Under the pieces are notes generated by a model that was not told the origin of the DNA, ran no database searches, and saw nothing but the letters and a program-made list of their open reading frames with translations. Shown piece after piece: positions 34,828 through 42,753 of a stretch of DNA of 43,004 nucleotides (position 1 is the stretch's first letter; every line of letters starts with the position of its first letter). The stretch comes from a virus, in the IMG/VR virus record IMGVR_UViG_3300020401_000027, positions 1 through 43,004 of that record; one strand, given 5' to 3'. The position numbers and the translations under genes were made by a program.

Positions 34828-35973
34828 TTAAAATAAATGTGTGATTCTAGCAATTTGTCCATGCTCTTTGGCATGTATAAAGCCCTCAACGGCTTTCGGT
34901 ACGTGTTGATATCCATTTCTGTGATGCCAGGAATCTGTTCCAGAAGGAGATCGTAAAGCTTCGACAGTAACACCAATAAAATCTTTAGACATCTTATGAT
35001 GAATGTGATGTATGTAAACGTATCTATTTTTTGCATTACCCCAGTCTTTTTTTGCTTCTTGAGCCATTAGTAATGGCAAATCTTGTGCTTTTGCCCCATC
35101 ACCATGAGTCGTACCTATTAAGTTATTAAAATATTTGTAATACTTTCGGTGAGCAATACTCACATCAAAAGTTACATTTTCGCAGTTTTTATACCAAGAG
35201 CTTATTGAATCAGCTAAAAAAAATCCACTTTGATAATCGTGATTTGATGGATTAAAAACAAAATGAACATCTGCAACTTGTAGTAATTGATCTACAACAT
35301 CAACATATAATCTTTTTGCAAGTAAAAAATTATCATACCACATTCCATCTGTATCTTGTACGGTTCCTGATGTTGTGGTTTTTTTAGGGGTGTCTACATG
35401 CATTATGTCGTTACCAGCTATGAATAATATTTTATCAATATTAAACCCATTTGTTTTGTCTAAAATGCCTTGAACTCCATCTTTAACTCTTTTAACAGCA
35501 ACTTGGCTGTTATATTCTTCACCTGTTTCAAAACTTCTAGCTAACTTCCCAATATGCACATCAGCAGGATCAATAACAAGTAAACAAGCATCAGTATAGT
35601 TTGTTCTGACAATCGGTTTATAATCGAACGTATGATTTTTAACATCTTCTATATGTTCTTTTAACATTTCCTCAAAAGTTGGTCCTGTTGCTGAAGGCTT
35701 AAAGTTTATACTCCAATGTTCACCTTTATACCAAGCGTGTCTTACATCGTTTGGATCTATACCAACTGTTTCACATTCCTCTGCTAAAGCAGGATTGTCT
35801 TTTTTAATTGCATTCCTATTCAGCCATGATGATAGTGAACGCCTGAGTTTTTCCACAGGTATATCTAAATTCCATTTCTGGATTATCATCCTTGCAAGCA
35901 GAGTTTTATTAGTAAAGCCTGCGTCATAATGATCTAACGCATACTTTTTCTGCTCTTCATTCATTGTTGTCAT
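34828..35973 (-). CDS. Calcineurin-like metallophosphoesterase with N-terminal helical domain
   Basis: This 381-residue protein shows the ordered motifs of the calcineurin-like phosphoesterase fold: DVH (138-140), GND (187-189), NHD (244-246), HGD (290-292) and a His cluster HHIHH (322-326). These coordinate two metal ions. Residues 1-60 form a helical, possibly helix-turn-helix domain (FTNKTLLARMIIQKWNLDIPVEKLRRSL). Phages often carry such enzymes; SbcD-like nuclease activity or removal of phosphates from nucleotides or RNA ends are options. It lies among replication and recombination genes, favouring a DNA-processing role. Its start lies within the end of the upstream 57-residue gene (17-base overlap). 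Confidence 0.8.
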   Translation of the reverse strand: MTTMNEEQKKYALDHYDAGFTNKTLLARMIIQKWNLDIPVEKLRRSLSSWLNRNAIKKDNPALAEECETVGIDPNDVRHAWYKGEHWSINFKPSATGPTFEEMLKEHIEDVKNHTFDYKPIVRTNYTDACLLVIDPADVHIGKLARSFETGEEYNSQVAVKRVKDGVQGILDKTNGFNIDKILFIAGNDIMHVDTPKKTTTSGTVQDTDGMWYDNFLLAKRLYVDVVDQLLQVADVHFVFNPSNHDYQSGFFLADSISSWYKNCENVTFDVSIAHRKYYKYFNNLIGTTHGDGAKAQDLPLLMAQEAKKDWGNAKNRYVYIHHIHHKMSKDFIGVTVEALRSPSGTDSWHHRNGYQHVPKAVEGFIHAKEHGQIARITHLF

Positions 35974-36130
35974 GCAAGTGTCTTCTTAGTTCTTGCAGCT
36001 TAAATATAAATTTGTTTATTTTATTTTTAGCTGTATCAAATTGCTGATCCATAATATCTTCAAAAACCTCATCCATCAAAGGATGTAGCTCTTTTTCAAA
36101 GTAGTAGTTAACAAAATCAGCAGCTTTCAT
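35957..36130 (-). CDS. Small helical hypothetical protein (57 aa)
   Basis: ATG at 36130 to TGA at 35957 encodes 57 residues that look entirely helical and charged (FVNYYFEKELHPLMDEVFEDIMDQQ, then KNKINKFIFKLQELRRHLH). It fills the space between the 83-residue gene (stop at 36131, immediately before the start) and the phosphoesterase gene (17-base overlap). This packing supports it as a gene. No family recognised. Confidence 0.5.
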   Translation of the reverse strand: MKAADFVNYYFEKELHPLMDEVFEDIMDQQFDTAKNKINKFIFKLQELRRHLHDNNE

Positions 36131-36382
36131 TTATATTGTTAAATCTTTTTCCATCATATGTGCTTCTAAAGTATACCCATCCTTTGGGCTTACTTGCATA
36201 ATAGCACGATATATCCTACGGCTTCTTTTTTTGGTTTCTAGAATCTCTTTTTTTGTTGATTCTAAACCTAGTTCCATATACATTTCATGATCCATTTTTA
36301 ATAATGAATCAACTTTTCTTTTTACACTCCAGGTTTTATAACCTAGAATTTTTTTTATTTTATCATCTATAATATCATCCAT
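36131..36382 (-). CDS. Small basic helical hypothetical protein (83 aa)
   Basis: This 83-residue protein is Lys/Met/Glu-rich and likely helical (IDDKIKKILGYKTWSVKRKVDSLLKM; STKKEILETKKRSRRIYRAIM). It has no cysteine, signal peptide or known motif. It overlaps the MazG-like gene upstream by 8 bases and ends one base before the next start, so it lies within the same operon. Nucleic-acid binding is possible from its charge, but there is no direct evidence. Confidence 0.5.
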   Translation of the reverse strand: MDDIIDDKIKKILGYKTWSVKRKVDSLLKMDHEMYMELGLESTKKEILETKKRSRRIYRAIMQVSPKDGYTLEAHMMEKDLTI

Positions 36383-36764
36383 CTTTTAATATTTTTAGCA
36401 AATCTGGTTTAAAATAATTTTTCCCCTTGAGAACTTTACCATCATCACGACGAAGTACTTTCCCATTTTCAAGTTTACTCATATTGGACTCATGAACCTC
36501 TTGAAATAACTTGTCAAATTTGTTGTGAATTCCATGAGCTATAACAATGCCAGATAATATATACTGCATATCTATTATAGCATCAGCTATAGCTACTATA
36601 TCTTTATTTTCACAAGCCTCTATATACTCGAAAAGTTCTTCTTTCATTAGGTTGGCTTTGAGAGACCAATCTTCTTCCTGAAGAACTTCTGGGGTTTTGT
36701 TGATTATTACACCAAACGATTTATTGAATTGTTTTACTAATTCTATGGGGTTTTTAAATTGCAT
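36375..36764 (-). CDS. MazG-like all-alpha NTP pyrophosphohydrolase
   Basis: This 129-residue protein has the metal-binding pattern of the all-alpha NTP pyrophosphatase superfamily: KEELFEYIEA with E42, E43 and E46, then IADAIIDMQYILSG with D61 and D65. The tail (FQEVHESNMSKLENGKVLRRDDGKVLKG) matches the phage type that ends in an SNMxK-like substrate loop. Such enzymes hydrolyse nucleoside triphosphates to monophosphates, cleaning the nucleotide pool or lowering the ppGpp-type stress response. It fits the nucleotide and replication module. A 34-base gap separates it from the upstream 85-residue gene. Confidence 0.8.
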   Translation of the reverse strand: MQFKNPIELVKQFNKSFGVIINKTPEVLQEEDWSLKANLMKEELFEYIEACENKDIVAIADAIIDMQYILSGIVIAHGIHNKFDKLFQEVHESNMSKLENGKVLRRDDGKVLKGKNYFKPDLLKILKDG

Positions 36765-36798
36765 AAATAACGAATTCTAACAATCATAGGCCCATAAG

Positions 36799-37056
36799 TT
36801 ACGAATTTTTATTTAATCTTAAAAATATCGTCTCATACAGCACCCATATAGCGTTACACGCTTCCCTTTGTGTATCGTATAAAATATCACCTTTTTTAAT
36901 CTTACCCTTGTAATTTAATTCTATTGCGCATTGATCCCCTACTAGTATAATATATGCTTTTATATCGTTTTCAAAACAATAAGAACAAGCTTTATACATT
37001 CTCTCTGTTGGAACCCAATATTTAATTTCTTTAGAAAGGCGCTTCTTTGATTTCAT
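36799..37056 (-). CDS. Hypothetical protein (85 aa)
   Basis: This 85-residue basic protein has four cysteines (CSYC at 24-27, C44, C67) and alternates helix and strand (YIILVGDQCAIELNYKGKIKKG). I do not recognise the family; the layout resembles a small mixed alpha/beta fold. Its start overlaps the end of the primase-helicase gene by 26 bases, so it is translated from the same message. Metal binding through the CxxC pair is possible but unproven. Confidence 0.55.
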   Translation of the reverse strand: MKSKKRLSKEIKYWVPTERMYKACSYCFENDIKAYIILVGDQCAIELNYKGKIKKGDILYDTQREACNAIWVLYETIFLRLNKNS

Positions 37057-38818
37057 CTAATTCTTTTTCGATTAATAATGTTTGATTTATTTTATTTCTT
37101 TTGTTTTTTAACCAATTTGAATTATCCCAATGTGGAGTATCACCTTTGATGCTGTCATACCTACCATTGTTTACATTCCAAACAAAATTGCACGTAGCAT
37201 CATTCGTTCCGAGATTAGCAAACTTAACTTTTAAAACTTTTATAGTTACAGAGTTATTTTGCAAACCCTCATCAGTTCTATCTCTATGCACAAGAATACC
37301 ATGAGGGCTCATATCATAAAATTCACCCCCACCTTTCACATCATAAAATGTTGGAGGCTGTAATTTACCATCAATTTTTTCAGGTTTTGTTGGATGTGCT
37401 ACAAGTATTACAAGCACATCATGTTTTTTACAAAAACTATCAATTTTATTTAAATATTCATTTGTGTAATCGTTTATTGATAAATTTTTTCCATCTTTAA
37501 ATCTGACCTTGTTGTATGGATCTATAACAAGACAACGTATCCCTTTTCTTTTAACCAATTCCTCACCTTTCTTTAAAACTTTATCCAAATCATATCCATC
37601 ATCATAATTTATATGATAAAAATTGTCACTTACATATTGTACAATGTTTTGCCAATCTTTATTTTTAACTTGATTAGAGTCTGGCTTGTTTCCATAAAAT
37701 TTTCTTACAATTTTATCAACGTGTAAATATGCAGGGAAATTTTCAGTTGATGCATATGCTATTTTCCAATTGTAAAGCAAATTATATCCAACACACATTT
37801 GATCTACAAAATCAGATTTTCCAGAAGAAGGAAATCCTGTTACTACAATAAATTGTTTCGTGTAAGTTGTGAATATACTATCAAATTCTTGCAACCCAAC
37901 ACCATACCCTTTTTGATGTCCGTTTAAATAAAAATTCTCTAAATCATTAGCTACATCTTTAGCTGTAACAACATTTTCTAATGGGCATTGTGGTGCTGAA
38001 ACTATTTTTTCTCTTAATGAATCTTTACCATACTTAATTAAATATTCATTTGCATCTTTACAGTCATCTAAATCTACAATATAACAACTTTCAGCTCCAA
38101 ACCTTCTGATTAGTTCAGCCTGACCTTTCCTGCCAGCATCATCATTGTCAACACATAAATATATTTTCTTTTTATTTTCAAACATTTCATAATAATCCGT
38201 GAGAAAATCAAGATTTACATTTCCATTCGAAGTAAATCCGTTTGGCACACTTATACAGTTATTCATACCGCACTCTATAACTGATGCCACATCCATTTCT
38301 CCTTCTACGATTATAACTTGATCAGAAAACCTTATTGAATCTAGATTGTAGAATATCTTTTCAGCATCTTTAATCATCTTAAAATTTTTCCTACCATCTC
38401 GGTATTTAGTATTTACTAATTTTGAATCTAAATAATAATTAAATTGAATTGTGTGCGATTCTTTTCTTGTTTGTGGCATCCATTCTATGCCATCAGATAT
38501 TCTTAGGTATTTTAGGGTTTTTTCAGATATACCTCTTGATTGAAACCAATCAATAACTTTTTGATTTAGTTCTGTTTGTTTTTTTTCAACAGGTATTTTA
38601 TATGTTTTGGTTTGATTTTTCTTTTCATACTCATGCATTTGCATTACAACTCCACAGTGTTGACAAGTAGCTAAAGCTCTTTCCCAATCGAGCATTACGC
38701 ATTTATCTTTTTTCTTTTTTCTAGTGTGACTACATTTTGGACATGTGCTGGTTTTTGCACCATCCTTAAATTTGTATTGATTGTAGTTCTTTATTTTGAA
38801 TCCATTAATTTCGATCAT
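37031..38818 (-). CDS. Primase-helicase (zinc finger, TOPRIM, DnaB-like RecA domain; T7 gp4/Twinkle type)
   Basis: This 595-residue bifunctional replisome protein unwinds the fork and probably makes primers. A zinc-binding domain has CPKC (26-29) and CQHC (52-55). The TOPRIM domain shows IIVEGEMD (169-176) and CVDNDDAG (222-229), holding the metal-binding Glu and Asp residues. The RecA-like helicase domain has Walker A GFPSSGKS (328-335), Walker B LVIDPYN (430-436) and the sensor region LVILVAHPTKP. The layout matches T7 gp4. Its start overlaps the winged-helix gene by 14 bases. No DNA polymerase gene is within the window. Confidence 0.9.
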   Translation of the reverse strand: MIEINGFKIKNYNQYKFKDGAKTSTCPKCSHTRKKKKDKCVMLDWERALATCQHCGVVMQMHEYEKKNQTKTYKIPVEKKQTELNQKVIDWFQSRGISEKTLKYLRISDGIEWMPQTRKESHTIQFNYYLDSKLVNTKYRDGRKNFKMIKDAEKIFYNLDSIRFSDQVIIVEGEMDVASVIECGMNNCISVPNGFTSNGNVNLDFLTDYYEMFENKKKIYLCVDNDDAGRKGQAELIRRFGAESCYIVDLDDCKDANEYLIKYGKDSLREKIVSAPQCPLENVVTAKDVANDLENFYLNGHQKGYGVGLQEFDSIFTTYTKQFIVVTGFPSSGKSDFVDQMCVGYNLLYNWKIAYASTENFPAYLHVDKIVRKFYGNKPDSNQVKNKDWQNIVQYVSDNFYHINYDDGYDLDKVLKKGEELVKRKGIRCLVIDPYNKVRFKDGKNLSINDYTNEYLNKIDSFCKKHDVLVILVAHPTKPEKIDGKLQPPTFYDVKGGGEFYDMSPHGILVHRDRTDEGLQNNSVTIKVLKVKFANLGTNDATCNFVWNVNNGRYDSIKGDTPHWDNSNWLKNKRNKINQTLLIEKELDEIKEAPF

Positions 38819-39509
38819 TTTTTACCACCTTTAATAATTTAAAATCAAATCCTGGCATATCATATGTCTTTTTAGCTCTTTCGTATTGGTCTTTTGTTCC
38901 TTTCATTGTTGCTTGACCTTGCCACTTGTAATGATATACATCTTGACTTTCTATTTCATATTTTTTTACATCTTGATATTTTAACCAATTTAAAAAATGC
39001 AATCTAAACTCTTTATAGCTTGGCTTTCTGTCATCAGCCGATTCAATTTTACTATAAAATTTATCTAACATTATTTTAACCTGTACTATCTTTATTTTAT
39101 TATGCATGCATAGTTGTTCATGCCAGCCAATATCTTTCAAAGACATCTCGTAAAAAACTTTATTGTTGTTTGTGTGTTTTACTAAATGTTTTGTTCCAAT
39201 TATATCTGCTTGATAATTTTCGTAGTTTAACAAAATTACTTTTGTAAATCTTTTTGATTTAATTGTGTCTATTTCTCCTGTTTGTGACAATTTATTTAAT
39301 GATGTCCTTATTTGTGAAACAGTCATGCCAAGATCGGATGCAAGTTTCCTGTATGATGTCATGGTTTCTCCACGTCCAACTAAAACATCATTTTGAAAAC
39401 ATTTATCTTGGCATGCCGTTAAAAGCAAGTGAAAAAAAACAGATTTAGTCAAGGGCTCCTTGTACCATTTCCATTTCAAGATTTTGTTGTGGATCTTGAT
39501 TGGTTGCAT
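38805..39509 (-). CDS. Winged-helix replication initiation/organiser-type protein
   Basis: This 234-residue protein begins with HNKILKWKWYKEPLTKSVFFHLLLTAC and GRGETMTSYRKLASDLGMTVSQIRTSLNKLSQTGEI. This arrangement is common in phage and prophage replisome organiser proteins: a winged helix in which ASDLGMTVSQIRTSLNKL (57-74) is the recognition helix-turn-helix. The central strand VILLNYENYQAD completes the wing. The C-terminal half is helical and basic with no further motif. It lies directly upstream of the primase-helicase (14-base overlap) and may load it at the origin. It overlaps the DnaA-like gene by 65 bases. Confidence 0.7.
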   Translation of the reverse strand: MQPIKIHNKILKWKWYKEPLTKSVFFHLLLTACQDKCFQNDVLVGRGETMTSYRKLASDLGMTVSQIRTSLNKLSQTGEIDTIKSKRFTKVILLNYENYQADIIGTKHLVKHTNNNKVFYEMSLKDIGWHEQLCMHNKIKIVQVKIMLDKFYSKIESADDRKPSYKEFRLHFLNWLKYQDVKKYEIESQDVYHYKWQGQATMKGTKDQYERAKKTYDMPGFDFKLLKVVKNDRN

Positions 39510-40059
39510 TTTCTTCTCTTTTCTTTTTTAATTTTTTAATTAAATAGTCTGCTTCTTCTGGATCATGTCTTTCACTTAAATTAGTTATCAAGTGCCCTAA
39601 CATTTCAAAATAATGTAACGAAGGGTTTTTTGGATCCATTGCTCTATCTACTATATCAAACTGCCTAAGCATACTTTTAATTGTAGATTCATTTTTGCTC
39701 ATGTATTCACTGAACATTTTATCCACACTACACCTATCTTCTATTGTCCTTACGGCATGTAAAACAGATGCGTGATCCCATTTTTGATTTAAGTTCCACA
39801 ATGAAGAAATACATCCTAATTCTGAAAGTGAAACTTTATTGCCAGCTGCTGACCTGATATTTCTTCTTAAAAGATACCAAGCTTCCTGTCTTGCATCAAC
39901 AAGTTGGCGTTTTCTTGATGGCTTCCAAAGTGTTATAGGATAGAGCCCATGCCATTCACAGACTCTATCTACAACACCAATGATTTTTTCATCACGCCTT
40001 TTAATGACGCTAGAATGGTAAGTCATCATCAACTTCTTTATCATCGCCTGCAGGTACAA
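39445..40059 (-). CDS. DnaA domain IV-like DNA-binding protein
   Basis: Residues 47-107 of this 204-residue protein look like the DNA-binding domain IV of DnaA. RKRQLVDARQEAWYLLRR resembles the lead-in helix (RxxIVxARQxAMYL), and KWDHASVLHAVRTIE (93-107) resembles the DnaA signature (DHTTVLHAxxxIE). The AAA+ ATPase domain of DnaA is absent. The rest is helical with an acidic tail. It could bind DnaA boxes at a phage origin or compete with host DnaA. The annotated ATG gives a 50-base overlap with SSB; later ATGs at 40029 or 40026 would reduce this. Neighbours are SSB and a replication initiator-type protein. Confidence 0.7.
   Translation of the reverse strand: MYLQAMIKKLMMTYHSSVIKRRDEKIIGVVDRVCEWHGLYPITLWKPSRKRQLVDARQEAWYLLRRNIRSAAGNKVSLSELGCISSLWNLNQKWDHASVLHAVRTIEDRCSVDKMFSEYMSKNESTIKSMLRQFDIVDRAMDPKNPSLHYFEMLGHLITNLSERHDPEEADYLIKKLKKKREENATNQDPQQNLEMEMVQGALD
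39719..39727 (+). other. Perfect DnaA box TTATCCACA
   Basis: TTATCCACA, the consensus DnaA box, lies inside the coding sequence of the phage's DnaA domain IV-like gene. A single box can occur by chance in 43 kb, but its location is notable. Confidence 0.3.
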
Positions 40060-40339
40060 AAGCAGTTGTCTGCTGTTGTGGCTGAGTCATTTCTTTTGAG
40101 GTCTTTGGGACAGCCCCATCAGTCCAATATGTTGATCCATTACCTAACCAAATAGGAGCAGCATCTGGATCATTCATGTCTTTTGAAAACTTGACACTTA
40201 TATTTTGATTGTACTGATCGACTTCATCTTTGACTGCGATTTCTAAATTAGCCCATTTCTCACCTTTTTTCGATGTAGAAATCTTGGCTTTGTTTTGACC
40301 TAATTTGGTCAGATTGATTGATATATTTGCTTTAATCAT
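40010..40339 (-). CDS. ssb: Single-stranded DNA-binding protein
   Basis: This 109-residue protein has an N-terminal beta-rich domain (NISINLTKLGQNKAKIST, KWANLEIAVKDEVDQYNQNISVKFSK) consistent with an OB-fold. A Gln/Pro/Thr-rich linker (about 83-95) leads to the acidic tip DDDLPF (104-109), the hallmark interaction tail of bacterial-type SSB. It protects single-stranded DNA at the fork and recruits partners through its tail. The gene lies between the recombination pair and the initiator-type genes. It is preceded by a 71-base AT-rich gap. At 109 residues it is shorter than typical host SSB (about 150 or more), common for phages. Confidence 0.8.
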   Translation of the reverse strand: MIKANISINLTKLGQNKAKISTSKKGEKWANLEIAVKDEVDQYNQNISVKFSKDMNDPDAAPIWLGNGSTYWTDGAVPKTSKEMTQPQQQTTAFVPAGDDKEVDDDLPF

Positions 40340-40410
40340 AGTAAATAAAATTATAAATTATTAAATAAATTATAAGGTGTATGAATATAAGAACCCACAC
40401 ACCTCTGTTG
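40340..40410. promoter_or_regulatory. AT-rich intergenic region with hairpin upstream of SSB
   Basis: This is the longest gap in the minus-strand module (71 bases). Positions 40340-40374 are almost entirely A/T. Next to them, AGGTGTATG (40375-40383) can pair with CACACACCT (40396-40404); read as minus-strand RNA, the one A-C mismatch becomes a G-U pair. It could be an attenuator after the exonuclease gene, a promoter region for SSB, or an unwinding element. Confidence 0.35.
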
Positions 40411-41139
40411 CTAGAAAATTCCATACTCTACGTATTGTAATGGATCAGAAGTTTTATTGAGAATCATATCAATATAATTTTGTTCTGCTTCCATTGCTTT
40501 AATTTTCCCTTTCTCGTAAGTTTCATCTGAAACATCAATACGTTTCATTCGTAATGAGTTTTTTTCAATTACAAAAAACATTACTTCCATTCCAAATAAC
40601 TCACGGTAAATCCAAGCTTGACTATCGTAATTAAACATTCGACCTTTGCTTGTAAAAGCATCTATATTACTCGTAGATTTCAGATCGATTACTCTGTCGA
40701 TATTTGAATTTATAATATCAGCCTTACCTTTCCATAAAACACCATTTCCAAATAAGTCTTTTATCATTGGCTCTTCATAAACATTCTCTTTGTCAAATAA
40801 AATATCAGCTGCTTTTGTATTGCGTAAAGTTTTAGCAATATTGTGGCATGCTTCCATTTCTTTTGCCAACAAAATATGTTCTTCAGTTCCTCTTTCACGA
40901 TAAACTTTAGTAGTTCTTGTTGAAGATTCAATAGAAGGTAAGTTTGTTGATCCAAAAAAAGTTATTTCATGAATTGCATTACCCATTATCATATCAACAC
41001 TCTTTGGCTCAACAACGTGAAAGTCTTTTGGGCTTTTCAGTAGAGTGCTTATGTCAGAATTAGATAAATAATTTTTACCAATTCCGTTGTAGTATTCTTC
41101 ATCTTTGCGAAGAACTTCTATAGCTTCTTTAGTTTCCAT
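40411..41139 (-). CDS. RecE/lambda-exonuclease-type PD-(D/E)XK nuclease
   Basis: This 242-residue protein shows the ordered motifs of the lambda exonuclease/RecE/YqaJ group: LSNSDISTLLKSP (25-37), MGNAIHE with H57 and E58 (52-58), GKADII with D141, DLKST with D152 and K154, and QAWIY (174-178), matching the QxxxY motif. These enzymes digest one strand of double-stranded DNA 5' to 3', exposing a tail for an annealing protein. It overlaps the ERF gene by 11 bases; the two form the usual exonuclease/annealase recombination pair. The short upstream lysine-rich end of ERF encodes the overlap. Confidence 0.85.
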   Translation of the reverse strand: METKEAIEVLRKDEEYYNGIGKNYLSNSDISTLLKSPKDFHVVEPKSVDMIMGNAIHEITFFGSTNLPSIESSTRTTKVYRERGTEEHILLAKEMEACHNIAKTLRNTKAADILFDKENVYEEPMIKDLFGNGVLWKGKADIINSNIDRVIDLKSTSNIDAFTSKGRMFNYDSQAWIYRELFGMEVMFFVIEKNSLRMKRIDVSDETYEKGKIKAMEAEQNYIDMILNKTSDPLQYVEYGIF

Positions 41140-41635
41140 CTTTATCTTTATCTTTTAACATTTTTCTATGTTCAGGTTTTACAGTCCTAGTCGCTAAAGC
41201 TTTTTGTATATCAGCTTTAGTTCCTTTTTTTAGAAGGTATTGAAGACCTTCATTACTTAACATGGGTTTGGTTTTAGCAACACCCACCGTAGTATTAGCA
41301 TCATCATCTGTGCTTTTAAGCCCTAAAAGACTTGCTAATGTGTATCTACGGAAGTAAGTAATAGCACTACCTAATTTTTGCGGATCAGCAATATCTGGTA
41401 ATGGTATTCCGCTTTCTACAAACATACCTTTTTCAACACATACTAGTCTGGTCATCACTTCTCCGTTTTCTATAGGTTGTAAAAGCAACACCTTGTGTTT
41501 CTTCAACAACGGCAGAACCTGTGATATCAAACTATTAATGTCAAAGTAATCTGAATTGTAAAAAGGGTTTTTTGAATCCTTCGAAATAGATCCTATTTCC
41601 TGCTGGATTGCAAACAGTTTTGTATTTATACTCAT
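41129..41635 (-). CDS. erf: ERF-family single-strand annealing protein
   Basis: This 168-residue protein matches the ERF superfamily: LFAIQQEIGSISKDSKNPFYNSDYFDINSLISQVLPLLKKH (7-47), TRLVCVEKGMFVESGIPLPDI (62-82), DPQKLGSAITYFRRYTLASLLGL (84-106) and the acidic DDDAN (110-114). ERF proteins anneal complementary single strands and promote recombination or circularisation of phage DNA. The RecE-like exonuclease encoded just downstream (11-base overlap) supplies its substrate. Its ATG overlaps the TGA of the upstream 48-residue gene (ATGA). The C-terminus is Lys/Asp-rich. Confidence 0.9.
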   Translation of the reverse strand: MSINTKLFAIQQEIGSISKDSKNPFYNSDYFDINSLISQVLPLLKKHKVLLLQPIENGEVMTRLVCVEKGMFVESGIPLPDIADPQKLGSAITYFRRYTLASLLGLKSTDDDANTTVGVAKTKPMLSNEGLQYLLKKGTKADIQKALATRTVKPEHRKMLKDKDKDGN

Positions 41636-41778
41636 ATTTCAATTATTTTGTTAGTTTTATTGTCTAAAATTTCATAATGCTCACCTCTTTTGGCGATACG
41701 CTTGGCATCATCAAGCGATTCTGCGAACCATATTTCATCATCGCATTCGCCACCGTGATAAATGTTTATTTTGTACAT
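41632..41778 (-). CDS. 48-residue hypothetical protein
   Basis: ATG at 41778 to TGA at 41632 encodes 48 residues: a strand-like start (MYKINIYHGGECDDEIWFAES), then a helix with LDDAKRIAKRGEHYEIL. Both ends are coupled to neighbours: the ATG shares its A with the previous TGA (TGATG) and the TGA overlaps the ERF start (ATGA). Small phage proteins of this beta-alpha-beta type are common; function unknown. Confidence 0.55.
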   Translation of the reverse strand: MYKINIYHGGECDDEIWFAESLDDAKRIAKRGEHYEILDNKTNKIIEI

Positions 41779-42191
41779 CATTTGTTATAAATTATTTTAT
41801 TTTTATGTTTCAAAAGTCGCATATTAATTAAGAGCTTTGTTATTTCTAATTCTTTTTCTTGATATTTTTTAAATGCACCACGAGCTTTATTTAAATACAT
41901 TTGCTCTCTCAATGCTTTTAATTTTTTCCAAGACCTATTTAAAGCTAATTCCTGTACTCCTTTCTCAACACCTTTTTTGATTATTAAATCAATGTCCTGG
42001 TCCACAATATCAGGATACAGATTTGAGTCTGTGTAAACAGCATTCAATTCTCCTTCTTCTATTGTCACCTTCATGAAGGGTAAAATAAACCCTATTTCAC
42101 CTGTATATACGTTTAGTATTTGAGGTGAAGTATAGGCCGCTAAAAGCGACCACAGCTTCTCTTTTTTACTTAAATTATCTAATTTTCCCAT
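41778..42191 (-). CDS. Hypothetical protein (137 aa)
   Basis: The N-terminal half of this 137-residue protein is mixed (KEKLWSLLAAYTSPQILNVYTGEIGFILPFMKVTIEEGELNAVY). The C-terminal half is a long basic helix (ELALNRSWKKLKALREQMYLNKARGAFKKYQEKELEITKLL) suggestive of a coiled coil. There is no recognisable catalytic motif, signal peptide or membrane segment. It overlaps the upstream 82-residue gene by 13 bases and shares one base with the downstream start. It is possibly a nucleic-acid or protein adaptor of the recombination module. Confidence 0.55.
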   Translation of the reverse strand: MGKLDNLSKKEKLWSLLAAYTSPQILNVYTGEIGFILPFMKVTIEEGELNAVYTDSNLYPDIVDQDIDLIIKKGVEKGVQELALNRSWKKLKALREQMYLNKARGAFKKYQEKELEITKLLINMRLLKHKNKIIYNK

Positions 42192-42427
42192 TTATTAATA
42201 ACTAAATTTACTATGTACAAGATTTTATCGTAATAAAACTTTGATCGAATCGCAGATATTTCAGGAATTACCTTATCATCTTCATTTAAATTAAAAGCTT
42301 CTATTTCCATTTTCACTCTTTCATCTACAATGTCGCTAATACTCTGATAAACCTCGTTAAATATTTTCATATTACTTCCTTTGTGTAATTTATCAGAGTG
42401 AAATATATCTTTTATTGGCTTACTCAT
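42179..42427 (-). CDS. Hypothetical protein (82 aa)
   Basis: This 82-residue protein is mainly helical (MKIFNEVYQSISDIVDERVKMEIEAF; AIRSKFYYDKILYIVNLVINKWEN). It may be translated from ATG 42427 or from an internal ATG at residue 20. It overlaps genes on both sides (8 and 13 bases), as expected in a compact phage early operon. Family and function are not recognised. Confidence 0.5.
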   Translation of the reverse strand: MSKPIKDIFHSDKLHKGSNMKIFNEVYQSISDIVDERVKMEIEAFNLNEDDKVIPEISAIRSKFYYDKILYIVNLVINKWEN

Positions 42428-42617
42428 ACAATTTTGGTTTTAAATCATTTTTTATTATTTCAAAATCAGATAATTCTTCTGGTTCAGCACCATCTGCTAC
42501 TCTTTCTTTGTTGTGTTCTAACAACCATTTTTCTGGGTTATCAGTTATTGCCACTAACTCTTTCTCTCCATCATGAACACCTAAAGTAGTGTAGTCAAAA
42601 TATATATAGTATTTCAT
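42420..42617 (-). CDS. Hypothetical protein (65 aa)
   Basis: This 65-residue acidic protein begins MKYYIYFDYTTLGVHDGEKELVAITDNPEKWLLEHN, a short beta hairpin followed by helix, ending in acidic and Lys-rich sequence. It starts one base after the stop of the 44-residue gene and overlaps the next by 8 bases. Several neighbouring mini-proteins share this beta-then-helix look. Function unknown. Confidence 0.5.
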   Translation of the reverse strand: MKYYIYFDYTTLGVHDGEKELVAITDNPEKWLLEHNKERVADGAEPEELSDFEIIKNDLKPKLYE

Positions 42618-42618
42618 T

Positions 42619-42753
42619 TTATTTAGTTTTTATTGTTATTTCACATTTTTGTAATTCGTTGATGAACAAACCTAATTTTTTACCCATTTTTGTTTCATCA
42701 TATTCTAAATGATCTTCAAGATCATATAATATTTTCCAGAGTTTTTTTTCCAT
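42619..42753 (-). CDS. 44-residue charged mini-protein
   Basis: ATG at 42753 to TAA at 42619 encodes 44 residues, helical and charged (MEKKLWKILYDLEDHLEYDETK, then GKKLGLFINELQK). Its ATG shares a base with the preceding TAA (TAATG on the minus strand) and its stop lies one base before the next ATG. The coupling supports translation. No function assigned. Confidence 0.5.
   Translation of the reverse strand: MEKKLWKILYDLEDHLEYDETKMGKKLGLFINELQKCEITIKTK

Noticed and set aside
36765-36798. Near-repeat of AATTCGT and a GGGCC core in a 34-base gap as an operator
   Set aside because: The repeats are short and imperfect and no promoter box is adjacent, so there is not enough to call a site.
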